Made by a program: the position numbers and the translations under genes. DNA of 64,000 nucleotides from Epichloe hybrida (lineage: Eukaryota > Ascomycota > Sordariomycetes > Hypocreales > Clavicipitaceae), in the NCBI GenBank assembly GCA_019022495.1, contig JAFEKR010000014.1, forward strand, positions 1,116,001 through 1,180,000. The letters run 5' to 3'. Below the pieces are notes generated by a model. It ran no database searches. It worked only from the letters and a program-made list of their open reading frames with translations, and had not been told where the DNA came from. Of the stretch, positions 45,901-58,520 are shown one piece after another (within the stretch, counting starts at the first letter, position 1; every line of letters starts with the position of its first letter).

Positions 45901-47210
45901 CAACCCTTGGGCCTCCCGGGGTTGAGGACAAGGTATTGATTAATATTGCGCACCATGGCTGTAATACCTGTCGCCTTCTCGAAGAGGTGTCGAATGGCGG
46001 CGTAAATACGGATTACGGAGCAAGGAACGGGGGAGAGTGGCTTTATTAAGCCAACGAGTCGACTGGTCCAAGTTGACTGGCTCCCCAGGAACAACCCTGC
46101 CTCTCATGTCATCATCAGCCCTTGACAGCTGACGGATGGGTGAGCGCTCCAGCTGGGGATCTGACTCACACCCCTGCGACTTGTCGCGATCCACCATGCA
46201 TCAGCTCTTGATCAGGTATCACTCTCAGTTCTCACTTCTCGTGCCACCGCCGCTTGTCTTTTGATGGAAGGGAGAAAAAAAGGCAAAGATTGAGCTGCGC
46301 TCACAGCTGCGGCGCCTGTGCTGGTTGATGATTAGAGTTCGGTAGGGCTCAGCCGTTGCACCGTTTACATGGATTCGTCCCTTTTTTTTTTTTGCGTTTT
46401 GCAGCCAGAGGTTATCCCACCCAGTCTCCACTGTTCCTGTCTTCAACAAAGTCTACACAGACCAGGCACACCACCTAGACAGGGAACAGGAACAGCTCAG
46501 CGTTCTGTGTGGAGATGACTTCTTGAGGCCCATGCCCTTCAAGATGGGCATGCACAGCATGACAACATGCGCTTTGGGTCATGGACTCATGGTTGGCTTC
46601 TCTTGAGCTGCGTAATCGCTTCCAATAAGAACCCTAGTCGAGAAAGGCCAAGGAAGACCGAAGTGGTGTTCTTCACCCCATCCCGAGTACATGCATACAT
46701 ACATGTAAGTTTCCAACATGGGCCTCGGACTCCCTGGGCAAACGTCAAAGCGGGCCTCAGCTGCTCACCCGCTGGTGTGCGCTCTGATGCAGGATGCCGC
46801 CATCTAAGTTTTAGTCTAATCTGTGTCACAGGCAAGAAGTCCAAGCCGATGCGCAGGGGTTCACTGGACTGCGTGTGTAATAATATACATTGTAGTTCTT
46901 GTGCTCCTCTGCGCCGTCGTTCATGACCTTGTCGTATATATCTGTGTCATCACCCTCGGGCCGCGCGTAGGCACCTTCCGCCACCTCAAACAGGTCTACT
47001 CATACTATACATAATACGAGCCTCGAGGTTGAGCATTGCTCTCATCTTTGACTTGTATCATCGACCCCCTTTTCACCATCGCTCTGCGGCAGAACAGTTC
47101 AAAGCAGAGAGGAACTCGTCCTCCTCCCCTGGGCCTTCTACGTGACACAACGGCCACGAATACTTGCGGATCCCTCGGCAGCACATGGCCGTCGCCAACA
47201 GACAGTAGCC
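42924..47210. other. 4.3 kb without a supported gene
   Basis: Contains the GCGGTT repeat at 43931-43981, TACGGAGTA copies at 45199-45207 and 45852-45860, a partial copy at 46014-46020, and a T10 run followed by TATTATATTATA at about 44719-44740. Several ORFs exist (for example 44483-45340, 285 codons), but none shows a domain, and they overlap noncoding motifs and homopolymers. The last 600 bases are probably the promoter of the next gene. Confidence 0.5.
43931..43981. repeat. (TGCGGT)n hexanucleotide microsatellite
   Basis: About 8.5 uninterrupted copies of TGCGGT, flanked by related variants (TGCGAC, TGCGAT) on both sides. No gene overlaps it. Confidence 0.95.
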
Positions 47211-49355
47211 ATGGGGTTTCTCAACATCCTCAACAGGCGATCCAGCAAGCCGAGATCCGTTCGTTCGTTCAGCTTGCAAAACGGTCGTTCTATTCTCACA
47301 GCATCAGTGTCCAGTAAGCGAACCATGTTGACCGTGCGTGCGTCCTGTCAATCAGGCTTACAGTGAGAAATAGGTTTACGCTCATCGGATGTGCATTCCA
47401 TCGTCAGCAATGATACGGCGGCTCTCGTACGTTCATCGGCACACGGACATGTCGATCTCCTGGATGCACATGGTGGAATCAGACCGTGTGATTTTCGGTC
47501 TCGTGTGCAAGCCGCCGGTGTAAGAGACTACGGTGAGGATGTGGCTGAGAGAAACCTGGGAGAGAATGGCGTCGATGTACAAAGTGCCGCCGCACGGGAA
47601 TTCTATGAGCGTAAAATCCGCCGTCTCGCGCAAACTTCGTCAATCGCCAGCCGCCGGGAAGCAGACCAGCCCCAGTCCACCACCACCTTTGGCGGCAGCG
47701 AGGTGGGTGACATGAGCTATTGCGATGATGGTCTCAAGGCGAAGCGGCCGTTTTCGACACTTTCACTTGAACCAAGACTCGAAGCCGGTGGCGTCGCTGG
47801 CCGACCCTTTGTTTCCTCCGTTGCTCCGACATTGCAACGTCCAAGGTCTGTGCAGGTTGCGTCAATAGACAACCAATCTCGCTCAACCCGCTCGCGCGAC
47901 TCACCAAGCGTGAACAAACACTGGGCATCGACTGAGCGATTAGTGTCAGACACTGATCCAGCCAACAAACGGCAGTCACGGCAGTCATCACGTTCACGCT
48001 CACAGAGAAGATCTATATCGCCTCCATGTGTCCCGCGGTATCGCCATAGAAGAAGCATGACCACGATGCCCGAGGAGGAGAATGCTCACATGACTTCCAG
48101 CCTGACGGGGGACAATCGCCGCCGACGGACTGCGTCCACGATTGGAGTGTCGACTCCCGGTGGTGGTGAAGCATGCTCTGTCTCGCCTCGAGAAGACTTC
48201 CGAAGTCCCAGTCTTGAACGATTGTGTTTGTCCGACTCCGAATCCGAGTCTGAATTCGGTGTTCTACCTGCGGTTCATGTTCGCGCAGCGAAGCCACGCC
48301 TCGTGGCAGTTGCTCCGCCACCGCACCATGCCCAATGGCAGGATGCCGTGCGCCTCGCCGTCGAGGAAATCCTGGCCCAGCTGCCATTAACCGTCGATTT
48401 GAAGGCACTTTTAGACCTATCTCAGAACAGCGAGACCTTGAACGAAGACATTGTCCAACGGGTCCCCATCATGCGGCGTTCGTCCTTGCGCCAAGGGTCT
48501 CGGACCTGCAGCAGCACGCCGACAACAGACTTGTCGGATTATGCAAGCAGCAACACTGGTCGTTCGTCTAGCCGAAATACTACCACGACATCGATTGATT
48601 CCTCAGCAAGGATTGATGCATTCCCCAGAACTGGCCACGGTAGTATCCTTGACGGCAGAAGCTCAGCCGGAGATGACTATCAATTTTCTCCCACGGCCAT
48701 TGCTGCAGTGGATGAGGATCCTAAGCCTGATGCCGCAAAATGTCGCAACGGCAAGTATCGACATCCTGGCGTCGCGGAAATGCAGGATCTCGAGCGCCTC
48801 ACATCCGACTATTCAGATGTCGACTCCTTCACCGAGCCGCGTCCGCAAACACCCAACGACGACCAAGGCCCGCTGCTCCATGATGATGGTTTCGGTGATC
48901 TAAGTGCCAACCTGCCTGGCCTAGTCACCGATGAATCTCCCAAACCCTGCGTGATTTGCAATGTCCTAGCCAGTCTGCAAGGAACATCAGGGCCAAGCAG
49001 GCCATGTGAGCACAATGGCGTATTGAGCCAAAAGCAACGCCTACGAGCACTAGGGTATGACTATGATTCGGATGAGAGTGACACACCTACCGCCAAACCA
49101 ACTCCTGCCAAACAGAGCAGGACCAAGAAGAAGCTCACAAGCGGTATTGGGGGCGGCCTTCGTCGTTTAAAACTCGTCGATGACCGCATCGAGGAGGCCA
49201 GCGAGGAGGCCAGCGAGGGGGAGTGTTTGGGGACCAGTGACTCTCAATTTCAGCACGGAGTGCGCCGGAAGCCCAGATTCATCGGTCTACCAAAATCACC
49301 CCTCCCTTCCATCGTGGTGCATGAGGACGGCGGCAACATTGCGGACATGGAATGA
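47211..49355 (+). CDS. Large disordered, phospho-site-rich fungal protein, function unknown
   Basis: Two exons, 47211-47313 and 47374-49355, give 694 residues. The donor is GTAAGC, the acceptor TAG at 47371-47373, and the junction reads TASVS-SLRSSDVHS. The N-terminus MGFLNILNRRSSKPRSVRSF is of a kind seen in many Hypocrealean proteins. Much of the protein is Ser/Arg-rich and disordered (RQSRQSSRSRSQRRSISP). A possible folded helix is at WQDAVRLAVEEILAQLPL. A Cys/His cluster (KPCVICNVLASLQ, then RPCEHNG) could bind metal, followed by QKQRLRALGYDYDSDESD and a basic segment. No known domain could be named. An in-frame ATG lies upstream at 47142, but the chosen start matches the usual MGFLN beginning. 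Confidence 0.75.
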
Positions 49356-50723
49356 GATGGCGCCGCATCCATGACGAAACTCGACGACGGGAAACATGGG
49401 ACGTTCTTTCCTTTCACTTACTTCTATTTCTTATTTTTTTTAAAATGCCACTTGGACCGCTCGTTGTTCAAACTGTGGAAGCGAACGGGCGAGGGTAATG
49501 TGAGGAGTCAGGTGAACAAGGCGAACACGACTCCTTTCCGTCTCTACGCTTGCAGAATCGATGAATCAATCACTGGATGGGGTCAGCGATTCTGGACAGA
49601 TACCCACCATCAAGTTTCTATGTACATGAGCCGTGACGAACCCGGCCGCTATGTAATAATCTAGAGACGAAATTTACAAAATGATGCTAAAAGTGCCCGT
49701 CTCTCACGTGAAACAACAACAAAAGACGTCAAAATTCTGCTTCTTCTGCTTCACTTGGGTCAAATGGGCATCGACAACCATGGTGCTGTACAACGACGGC
49801 ATGTAGTAAATACCATGTTGTGCTGAACGTCCCCCCCCTCACGAAACCCGTAATAGCCCAACACTCGTTTTTTTTTTTTTTTTTTTTTTTCATTGGATTC
49901 TTTTCCCCATGTTAGATAAACCAAGAGCCAAGTTCCCAATTACCACGGGGCTCTCTTCGACTTGACGGATGGCCCGATCTCAAGTCGCCATAGTTTCGTA
50001 CTTGTCAACGCGTATTAATAGCGGGGCGCCAACCCGACCCAGAAGGAATGTCATCCCGGCCAGCTGGCGTCTCGGGGATTGTCGGGCAGTTGTCGCACGA
50101 AAAGGTTCTTCACTGGGAGGTAGCACGAGGGACCTCATACGCTTACTACGTAAGTAGTCGTGTATTCTTTTATTTTGGGTTACTTCAGTCCATACCGGCT
50201 AGCCGGGTGTTGCACGAAAAGGTTCGCAAGGCCTTCACTGGGACGACAAGGTAGCACGAGGGATTCCTGCCAAGAAGTTGGTTTTGGTTCCAAGGGTTTT
50301 GAATGCACGCCCTGATGCCGACCGCTCCTTGGGTTCGTGACACGCTTTGCTTTGCTTTGCTTTGCTTTGCTGTGGGCGGAAATTGAGCGTCGCACTAATT
50401 GAGCGTCGCACTAATACGGGTGGTCTCATCAGGGGGGGGGGGGGCATGCATCATGCAGGTATCCTTTTGTTGTGGTGTGGCGAGCGTACTTTGTCTCATG
50501 GTGTGAATTATAGTATTGGAAGCGCAGATTTCTAAATAGTACTTGTTCCCTTCTCCAACCCGTGGTATATCCTGGCCCTGAACCGTAAAGAAGATAAAGA
50601 GATGATGCAGGGGAAATGCAAAAACCCAAACCGACCCAAGACTTTGTAATATTGTGAAATCAAGACCCTTTTTGTTGTCATTACGCGCATAGCATAGCAT
50701 AGTGCATGCATGTGTGTAGGTTT
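49356..50723. other. Convergent intergenic with short repeats
   Basis: Contains a T23 run (49868-49890), an imperfect ~45-55 bp duplication (50090-50134 and 50209-50264, both with GCACGAAAAGGTT and GGTAGCACGAGGGA), a TTTGC pentamer repeat (about 50346-50370), a perfect 17-bp tandem duplication (50381-50397, 50398-50414) and a G12 run. No gene was seen. Confidence 0.6.
50381..50414. repeat. 17-bp tandem duplication
   Basis: AATTGAGCGTCGCACTA occurs twice without a gap, directly after a TTTGC pentamer repeat. Confidence 0.9.
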
Positions 50724-53687
50724 TTAAGGGGATGCCCGCTTGTCCGCTTGCATAGAAAGAGAAAGCAGCTCGTCTACAAAAGCAGCCTCGTGCTGCTTCC
50801 CTTGGCCGCCCTCAGTGCGGTCACCAGAGGCAGTGGCACTGTAGGAGTGCTCGATTTTACCTTGGGTGTCAGCCCGGGGGCGAAGAGTGACCATCTCCGA
50901 GCCTCTTCCCGCGGGTGCATCAATTTCTGCTTGGGTCTGGGGAAAAGGGACGTGTTAGTATTTGCTTCTTCTCATCGAGACGTTGAGCTGTAAAAAACGG
51001 GGTAGGGGAGCTTACTTCTTGAACATTGATGGATACTTCCTGGGACACCATGATTCCACCAAAGACGTGGAACGGCATGTTCAGACTGGACTTTTGCGTG
51101 GTGGTCTCGAGCTCCTTCATTATGGAAATGCGGCTCGTTGCGGAGGACTTGCGTGTGTCGTCAAAGCTGGCATCGTCGCCATTGTACAGCGAGCTAGGCT
51201 GGGATGCGACCTTGGATAGCTCCTCCTGGCTGCTCTTGGGACGCGACAATGTGGAGGATGTTGTTGCGTGGCGCCTGTGGCTGGGGAGCTTTTCTCTGAC
51301 CGCGTCTACGGCCTTGGAGAAGTAATTGATTGCGTCTCGAGGGGGAGGGACGCTCATTCGCCGGGCTGAAACGTCGTGCAGGGCAGCGGAGATGTCACGA
51401 TGGACCATGTGCGAGAACTCAATGTGGTGGGAGGAGCCCTCGTACGTGAGCTGGCGCATCTTGAAGAAGATGAGGGGGGTGAACTCGCACTGAGGCGCGA
51501 GAGGACTGGCGTGGATGGGCAGAATGAGCTGGAAGGCAATGAGAGTGCAGTTGGAGAGCGTCTTGCTCTCCTTTTTGGATGCACAGGGGAGTTGAACTTC
51601 TTTGGGCAGCAAGGTGGCGTCATCAAAAGCCTCGTCGCCGAGGAAGTCTCGAAGCGCAGAGATGGCCTCTCTCAGAGTTGTCGCGAAAGCCTTCTCCTCA
51701 GTGGAATTGAAGTGCAGCTGCTTCTCGATCTTGATGAGGATGGCGGCGAGCGTCAAGCCGCGCAGGGTCCTCAGGAAGGCAAGATGAGCAGGCTCGAGGG
51801 TGTTGATGGGCAGAGACACCGAGGGGAGCAGGTTCTTGGCCGTTTTCTGCGCGAGAACGTCAAAGCCAGTCCGGTCGAGGCGGGCGCGCACGGCAAACAT
51901 GCCGACATGGACGCCGGGCGTCAGCAGGGTGGTCTTGTCCTTTTGGTTCGACATGTTGCGCAGGCGGGATTCCAGATCGGGAGTCTTGATGTGCATGCTG
52001 GATCGGATGGAGCTCACAACCTGATGGACTTCGGCGAATCGATAGCCGGCCGCCTCGAGTCGTTCGACGTCTCGCTTGGAGTCGACCTTGCGGACGAGGA
52101 ACATGAGGCAGCCACGGCCGTACTCTTGAAGAATGTTTGGCTGGAAGCCCTTCTCGGCAAGGCTGTGCAGGCTGAATTTGTCACCGTGCTTGGACAATGT
52201 CTCGCCCGTGACGAAGATTTCGTCCCAGAGGGTACCGACATTCTTGAGAGTCTCTTTGGTCTTGGTGGCGAGAGCATCGGCGGTGACGCAGAAGAGTTCG
52301 CGGAGAATGGTGTCGTAGTCGTCGACTAGGACGCCATCGTCGCCAACTAGCCTGACGCCGGTGCGGCCGGAGTTGCGCTCTTGAGCGAGGATGGAGATGT
52401 GGTTGGCCATCTTGACCATGACTTTGGAGATGGTGCCCCAGTTGCGGGAAGCGCGGAACATCCAGTGGAAGAGGGGGTGGTTGGTGTTGAAGACATCGTC
52501 GTTGGACTAGAGAAGGTTGGGTCGTCCATGTGAGCAATTTGAAAACAGCATGAAGTGATGGGATGGGTCGGAAGGGGGGAAGTACATTGGGGGCAATGAA
52601 TGACTAACCTTGGGCAAATATGTGTCCGTAACAACTTCGCTGGGAAGATAGCCATCCTGGCTGACCATATGCGACCCTTGTCATCAAAGACACCAGCCGC
52701 GAGCACAACTTGCTGCGATTTACTCGCGTAGTCGCGTCGAACCCAACTCGAGTAGATGGCCAGACCGGTCATGACAACACCCGCAGCGATAGCCAGGCAG
52801 ATAACCACAATCATGGCATCCTGTCGGGACACACCCCTGCCAGGTGAGCCCCTCAACAGTCGATAACTCGTTCCGACAGCCGCACACCAATGCATGCCAG
52901 ATACGGCACCGGCAAGAACCATGGCACATCCCATTCTCTTCCACCAAGCGTTGCTCCAGGTGTTCTCGAAGACGAAGAACAAGGCCAAGGCAGTCGTACT
53001 GGCGAGCACAGCAATGATGATGGATCCGATGAGGTAGGAGAGCTGGTACGAGCTGTCGTAGTTGCTAATGGACGCATCGGCGAGGTAGTGCATGCCGCAG
53101 ATGGCACCGCCGGACATGATTCCTGCGAGGACGACGCGCCACCATCGAATCCGGCCGTTGCCGGTGACTCCCAGAAAGGCGAGGATCAGGACGAGGATTG
53201 GAACCAAGAGGGACATGACCGTCAGGGCGGTGGAGTAGGCGATTTGAAAGGCTTCTTCGCCGTGGAGCATGTAAATGGCTCTGTTACCGATGAAGTGCTA
53301 TTTCGAAGAGAACAAGATTTAGTAGAGTGCGTGGGAATAACAGTCTCGGAATCAGTCCGACAGACAGGCAGCCTATGCATCTCTGCGACTTACCATGGAC
53401 CAAATGGCGATGCCGCCCATAGCAATAGCAGCGCCGACAAGTAATAATCTGAGGAAACACTCGTGGTCAGCAAAGCATCCAGCGTAGTGAAGTAATCAAG
53501 TCAAGTCGGCAACTTACAAGTTGTGTAGTCCCCTATGTGACGTTCTCCTCCTAATCAACTCCAAGGTCGTCCCTGTGCCGACAAGACTAATAGCATAACT
53601 TAAGCACACGAACCCTCCATTGAAGGAATACGGCACCACCTTGCCCGTGTACTCCTCGAGCCACTGCTGCGTGGGATCTGAAGCCAT
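50724..53687 (-). CDS. MHYT-domain membrane sensor protein, one-base frameshift at about 52668
   Basis: Five exons on the minus strand: 53687-53518, 53448-53394, 53297-52609, 52506-51016 and 50936-50724. Donors are GTAAGT, GTAAGT, GTTAGT and GTAAGC; acceptors are CAG, TAG, TAG and CAG. The N-terminus MASDPTQQWLEEYTGKVVPY precedes seven hydrophobic segments bearing three MH[FYW] motifs (IWSMHFIGN, CGMHYLADA, SGMHWCAAV), the hallmark of the MHYT domain, proposed to bind copper and sense O2, CO or NO. A long cytosolic region of about 600 residues follows with no catalytic motif I recognise. In exon 3 the frame breaks at GGTCGCATATGGTC: homology (DDKGRI then MVSQDGYLPSEVVTD) changes frame where one base is missing. 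With one base restored the gene has 872 codons. It is divergent from the HypX-like gene. Confidence 0.88.
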
Positions 53688-56600
53688 TTCGACGCCTGTT
53701 CCCTTTTCCTTTCTTTACTTGATACTGAGCGAACCAAGTGTGTGGTGGATGTGTCGGCCCGCAGACAAGACAAGAACTTGTCTGAGAGATGGACAAGACA
53801 GAAAAGAAGAAGAGGTCAGATGGCACTCATGACACAACCCGAACAGGCCTTCTAGAGAGGAGATCGTCGTTCTATACCAGGAATTGAACAGCGGGATAGT
53901 ACAGTGATCTACAAAGAAAAGGACGACAGCGGGACAGGGGGGGGGCGTGAGAAAAGAAGCCCAAAACAACCCCAGAAGCTCGGTCCTGTGGCTGTATATT
54001 TATTCTATCGCCCATCGGATGAGTACAGGAAAGGATGGGGGAGGACACAAAGGATGGACCGCGGCCTCGGGACCAACAAGGGCTCATGCAAGGCGCTTGG
54101 AGGAGGACAAGGCCACCGCTAGCGTAGATCCGCGCCGTTGACGAAGCGTGCTAGTTACCTTTCTTTTCTTTTCTTCTTTTCTTCTTCTGTCCGGCTTGGT
54201 TTGCTTGTTCCCACCGATTGTTTCTGGTCTAGATTTTGCTCCTACTATATGCTGGGTCCGCGCTAGACCGCCGCAAAGTTGATCCCATGTGGGCACAAAG
54301 GATAACATAGAAACCATCTCCATTCTGGAATGTCCTTGGTATGGTTCCGTGAATTGCGAATGGCTGCCACGTTCCCCATCAAGACTTGATAGGAAATGAT
54401 GATAGGTACCCCACCATTCGCGTCTCGACGCACGGGTCTCATCGAAAGGCAAAAAGATGCTCCGCGAGAGATGGCCTGGGCGTGGGTATGACTATGAGTC
54501 TATGTATGGGGCGCAGAGGGGAGGACATGTCGAAACCGCAGGGCGACTGGGGTCGAATCCTTCACGGTGGGCTTAACTAGGTGACACCGATGCCACAGAT
54601 CAAAGCATAAATATGAATATGACTGTTGTGGTTGGACAAGGCGAGGCGTGGTTGAAGGATCAGAGCCCTCCGAGGCTAGCTGGAAATATCCACTCACACG
54701 CCTCCCCGACTTGGAGTGCCTGGGGGGGGGGACAACGGTCTCCCTTGTTAAACTTCCTCGTTCAGCTCGTTCTGGGTGGTGGACCTGAAAAATGTCTTGG
54801 GCCTCTTGCTGGCCCAACCCGGCGTCTGCTAGCTCGCTTCTTGCTGTCCGAGTTGAGCCCTTATGTACAATTGGGCAGTACCCCGTAGGCTTGACGGCCG
54901 ATCCGACGACGGGTTCCTGGCTGGCACCGGCAGCCTGGTCGTCGTCGCTATCATGGCTATCATTACCGTGTCCCGTGCTGAATCTGGAAATCTCCTGCCC
55001 CTGTCGAAAAGGTAGTCAGGGCGGTTACGTGCCGGGCAGGACAGGCTGCTGAATTGACCCTGCCTGGCCTGCCCTGTCCACCTCTCTTCTCTGCCGGCAT
55101 TATTCTGTCCTCGGAGTTGTGTAGTAACATATTCGCCCGCGGTCCAAGCCAGCCGAAGGGAGATAATACGAACCAGCCACCGATTGGGAGGGCAAAGAAA
55201 GATCTGGTTCGAGGCGCCACATTTGCTGCCCGCTATTGACACGAACGTCCGCAAGGGATCGGAAAAATGAAAACAAAAAGGCATTCGAGGACGAGTGGCA
55301 AACGGTGACAATGGGATGCCAGTGAATTTCCAACGGCCCAAAAGCAAATTGGAGACAACGCTCACTCGCACACACCAAAAATAATCCAAAAAAAAAAGGA
55401 AATTCACGAAGCCACGCTGCTGGAAGAAAGTATGGCTAGCCAATGTCTGGGCACCAAAGCTAAGCCGGTGTTGGTTGGTCTGACTTCGTAATGTGGGGCA
55501 AAAGGTGGGGCCGGGGACGCTCATGCAATAGCTCGAGGTGCCAAAAGGAAGGAGCAAAATCATCATCGCGGACCATGGAGTTATGGTGTCGGGTCGTCCG
55601 GCAAATTTACTAATAAACAATAATCCGCAGATGGACGTGGAAACAAAGCAAATGGCGACGAAGACTACATACGTTTATCACAGAGCAAACCACAAATGCG
55701 CTCAATAAATGCTACCCCTCGGCGACCTGCCTGGACAGCAGGGGAGAGGTGAAGATTTTAGGAGGGTGATGGATGGATGGAGCGACGTCACTGCTAATCA
55801 GTGTCGCGTCTGTGTGGGTGATGGGGCTCAAACTCACGTGTGTACACGTGGGCAGGAGAACCGATTTTGAGGCACTGCGTCTTTGCTCAAGGATGACGGC
55901 AGAGTGATTTGCAGCCGCGAAGGAGAGTGACGATGATGGAAAGGCGATTGGCAGGCAGCGGGCAGATAAGAGGGCACATGGCCGTCTTTCATGGGACCGT
56001 GCGGTTACTTCCAGCAGAGACCTAATTTCCTAACCATAATGTCATGGGGAGATGGCGACGGCGACGGCGACGTGTTTCAGTTGCGTCTTTGTTGACTTTG
56101 ACGGGTTTGTAATACGGTTTGGCTACTACCAAATGCGGTGGAGGAGGTCCTGCGGGGAAGTCCGAAGGGAAGCTGGGTGGAAGAAAAGATAGTGTGCATC
56201 TCCCAAGGTCAGCTGACATGACATCATCTTCCCGCCACTTTCCAACGACGGCCATGCACGTCTGTTCTTCACACGTGGATCACAAATTACACTACACCGG
56301 CCTCGTGTACCATTTGGAATTGGAATTTTGGTTCCTGTACGGACGTACATGGGCCCCGAATGAACCGGATCAGCATCCAAGACACGGCGAACCAGGCACG
56401 TTCCCCTGTTTGACAAGCTGAGATGCGACTCATGATAACATTGGCCTGCCCGCGCCATTTTGGTTCATCAACGATGGGCAAATGCTGGCGACTTGTCGCG
56501 GACGCGCACCACGTTGACAAAAACGTTCTAAATTCGCTTTCTTTGTCAGGTGTGATTCATGTTTTTTCCAAAATAGAAGAGAAACAGCGACCCGAAATTA

Positions 56601-58520
56601 ACCAATCTTTTCTAAATCAAGACCGCAGACCTCTCTGCAAACGACGCCGAACAAAAAAAATACGTAAGCAAGGGGGCGCGAGACAACCAAAAGGAAAGAA
56701 CGAGAAGAAAAAGCAAAGCTCGACTATTGAAAAAATTCGGCCGTACGTTTGCAGTCGTGACTCGTTTTTCCTTGTTCCTTGTTCGTTGTTCATTTTTCTT
56801 TATTCAATATTTCTTTGCGTCCCAAAATACAAAATCTCTGTTCAACTGGTGTTTCTGGACTGCACAATCACAATAGGATTCTTCTGGAACCGAGCACCGT
56901 CCTGTCCTGTTGGCTCCAATCTCTAATGATATAAATCCTTGCTCGCCTTATCCGGGGACGCCCTGGTCGGCTTCCACAGCCCGTCCAGCTCAGCCCGGCC
57001 TAGTCCGATTCAGGAAATCTCGAGCTGGAACTAATCCGTACATACATGTAGATGATGGAAGGAGCGGAACAAAAAAGTCTCCACCACCAAATCGCACATC
57101 GCCCACGCCGGGTTCCTCAGTTCACAGTTCATAGTTCACAGACGCGCACGGGGCACGGGGGGGGCACGCTTGGGTCGACCTCCTTTCTTCGCCTCGATTG
57201 CACACCTTGGTTCGCTTGTTTGCTGTTCTATGGGTTGTCTCTGTTTGTTCCATTCTTCTCTCTTCTTTACGGACGGTCCGTGCTTTGGTGCCCGTTGACG
57301 GCGAGCCCAAGACATCAACTTTGTGCATGTGCATGTACCTATCTACATGTACGTGCACAGTACATACATACAGTACATACATACACATGTAATATGTACA
57401 CAAACATGCGGTCTTGGCACGGACCAGAACTAGAACATGTCTTGGTCCCGCTCGGTCGCGACTGATCAAATCTGATATCCAAAAACAGGCTAACAAGGGA
57501 CATGGGCACACCCATTTATCCATTTACGGACAAGGCGGTTGCTTCATTCGGCCTCGCAGCCTCGCAAGCCTCGCACTGCCGACAGACATCCCACGTCGAC
57601 CACCGTTGATGACTACCGTTGACTACCGTTGACTGGGGTGCCTTTGCCACAAAGCAATTATCACGGCCTAGCAGTTGCTCCACCAGTCACTAGTCACTAT
57701 GTAGTCACTACTCCGTACCCAAGCCACCTTTTCCCCTTTCGCCTCTGTGTAGGCCGCCGCACCGCCGCGCCGGCGAAGCATCACGCACGGGGGCGTGATT
57801 TCTCGGGCAGACGCCAGACAAAGAATCCATGTATCAATGTATGCTGTGAATCCCACATAGTATATATCCCGTCGCACCGTATGACCCTCGGCACTCACCC
57901 ATCAGCAGCCGAGTGATTTTCCCCCAAATCTCCAACTTGCTGGCACAAACCTCCTTTCATCAGGTTCATGATATTTCCCAGACAACTCTGTTTTTCCATC
58001 TTCCCTTGTTCTGATCAATCTACGACTGGCCTCCATACCAGCTCTCTGCGAGCATAAGCTCTATTCCCCATACCCTCAGGGACTTTCGCCCCCTCCCTCA
58101 AATCATCCCATCTCGAAACGGTCTATTCTCCTCGATTCGATCTTGTATCACCGTACCACCAACGTGTACCACACAATACGAACTGGGCGACTGGGGCCTC
58201 TCGTTGTTTTACACGGAAACAAGACGACTTATCCAGAAGCACAAACACAGATAGTCGCGAAGGGAAAAAAAAAAAAAATAGGAAATCACCCGCTTCCATT
58301 CCATAACGTCTCCAGATAGCTGGACAGGGCCACCTTCACAACCCCAATATCTTCCGGGTTCAGGAACGGGCCCTTTTCCAATTCTTCATTTTAACGGATT
58401 TGGGAAATTGACATTGTCCTGGCAGGCTTGGCTGAGCCAAGGAACTTTGTGATTCGAAACAAAGTCTCCCTTTCCCCTTCTTAAATCATCAACTTATACC
58501 TCCTCCAAATACCCGCAGAC
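53688..58520. other. 4.8 kb divergent intergenic region
   Basis: The largest gene-free stretch here, between the MHYT sensor (-) and the HypX-like gene (+). It contains a polypyrimidine tract (54160-54190), a cluster of TACATACATG-type motifs (57038-57400), TACTCCGTA at 57709-57717, an A14 run near 58266 and a pyrimidine-rich final 600 bases. ORFs up to 263 codons (54829-55620) show no motif. A noncoding transcript or a long 5' leader is possible but unsupported. Confidence 0.5.

Noticed and set aside
54829..55620. 263-codon reverse ORF in the large intergenic region
   Set aside because: No motif, no coherent start or intron pattern, and competing ORFs overlap it on both strands.
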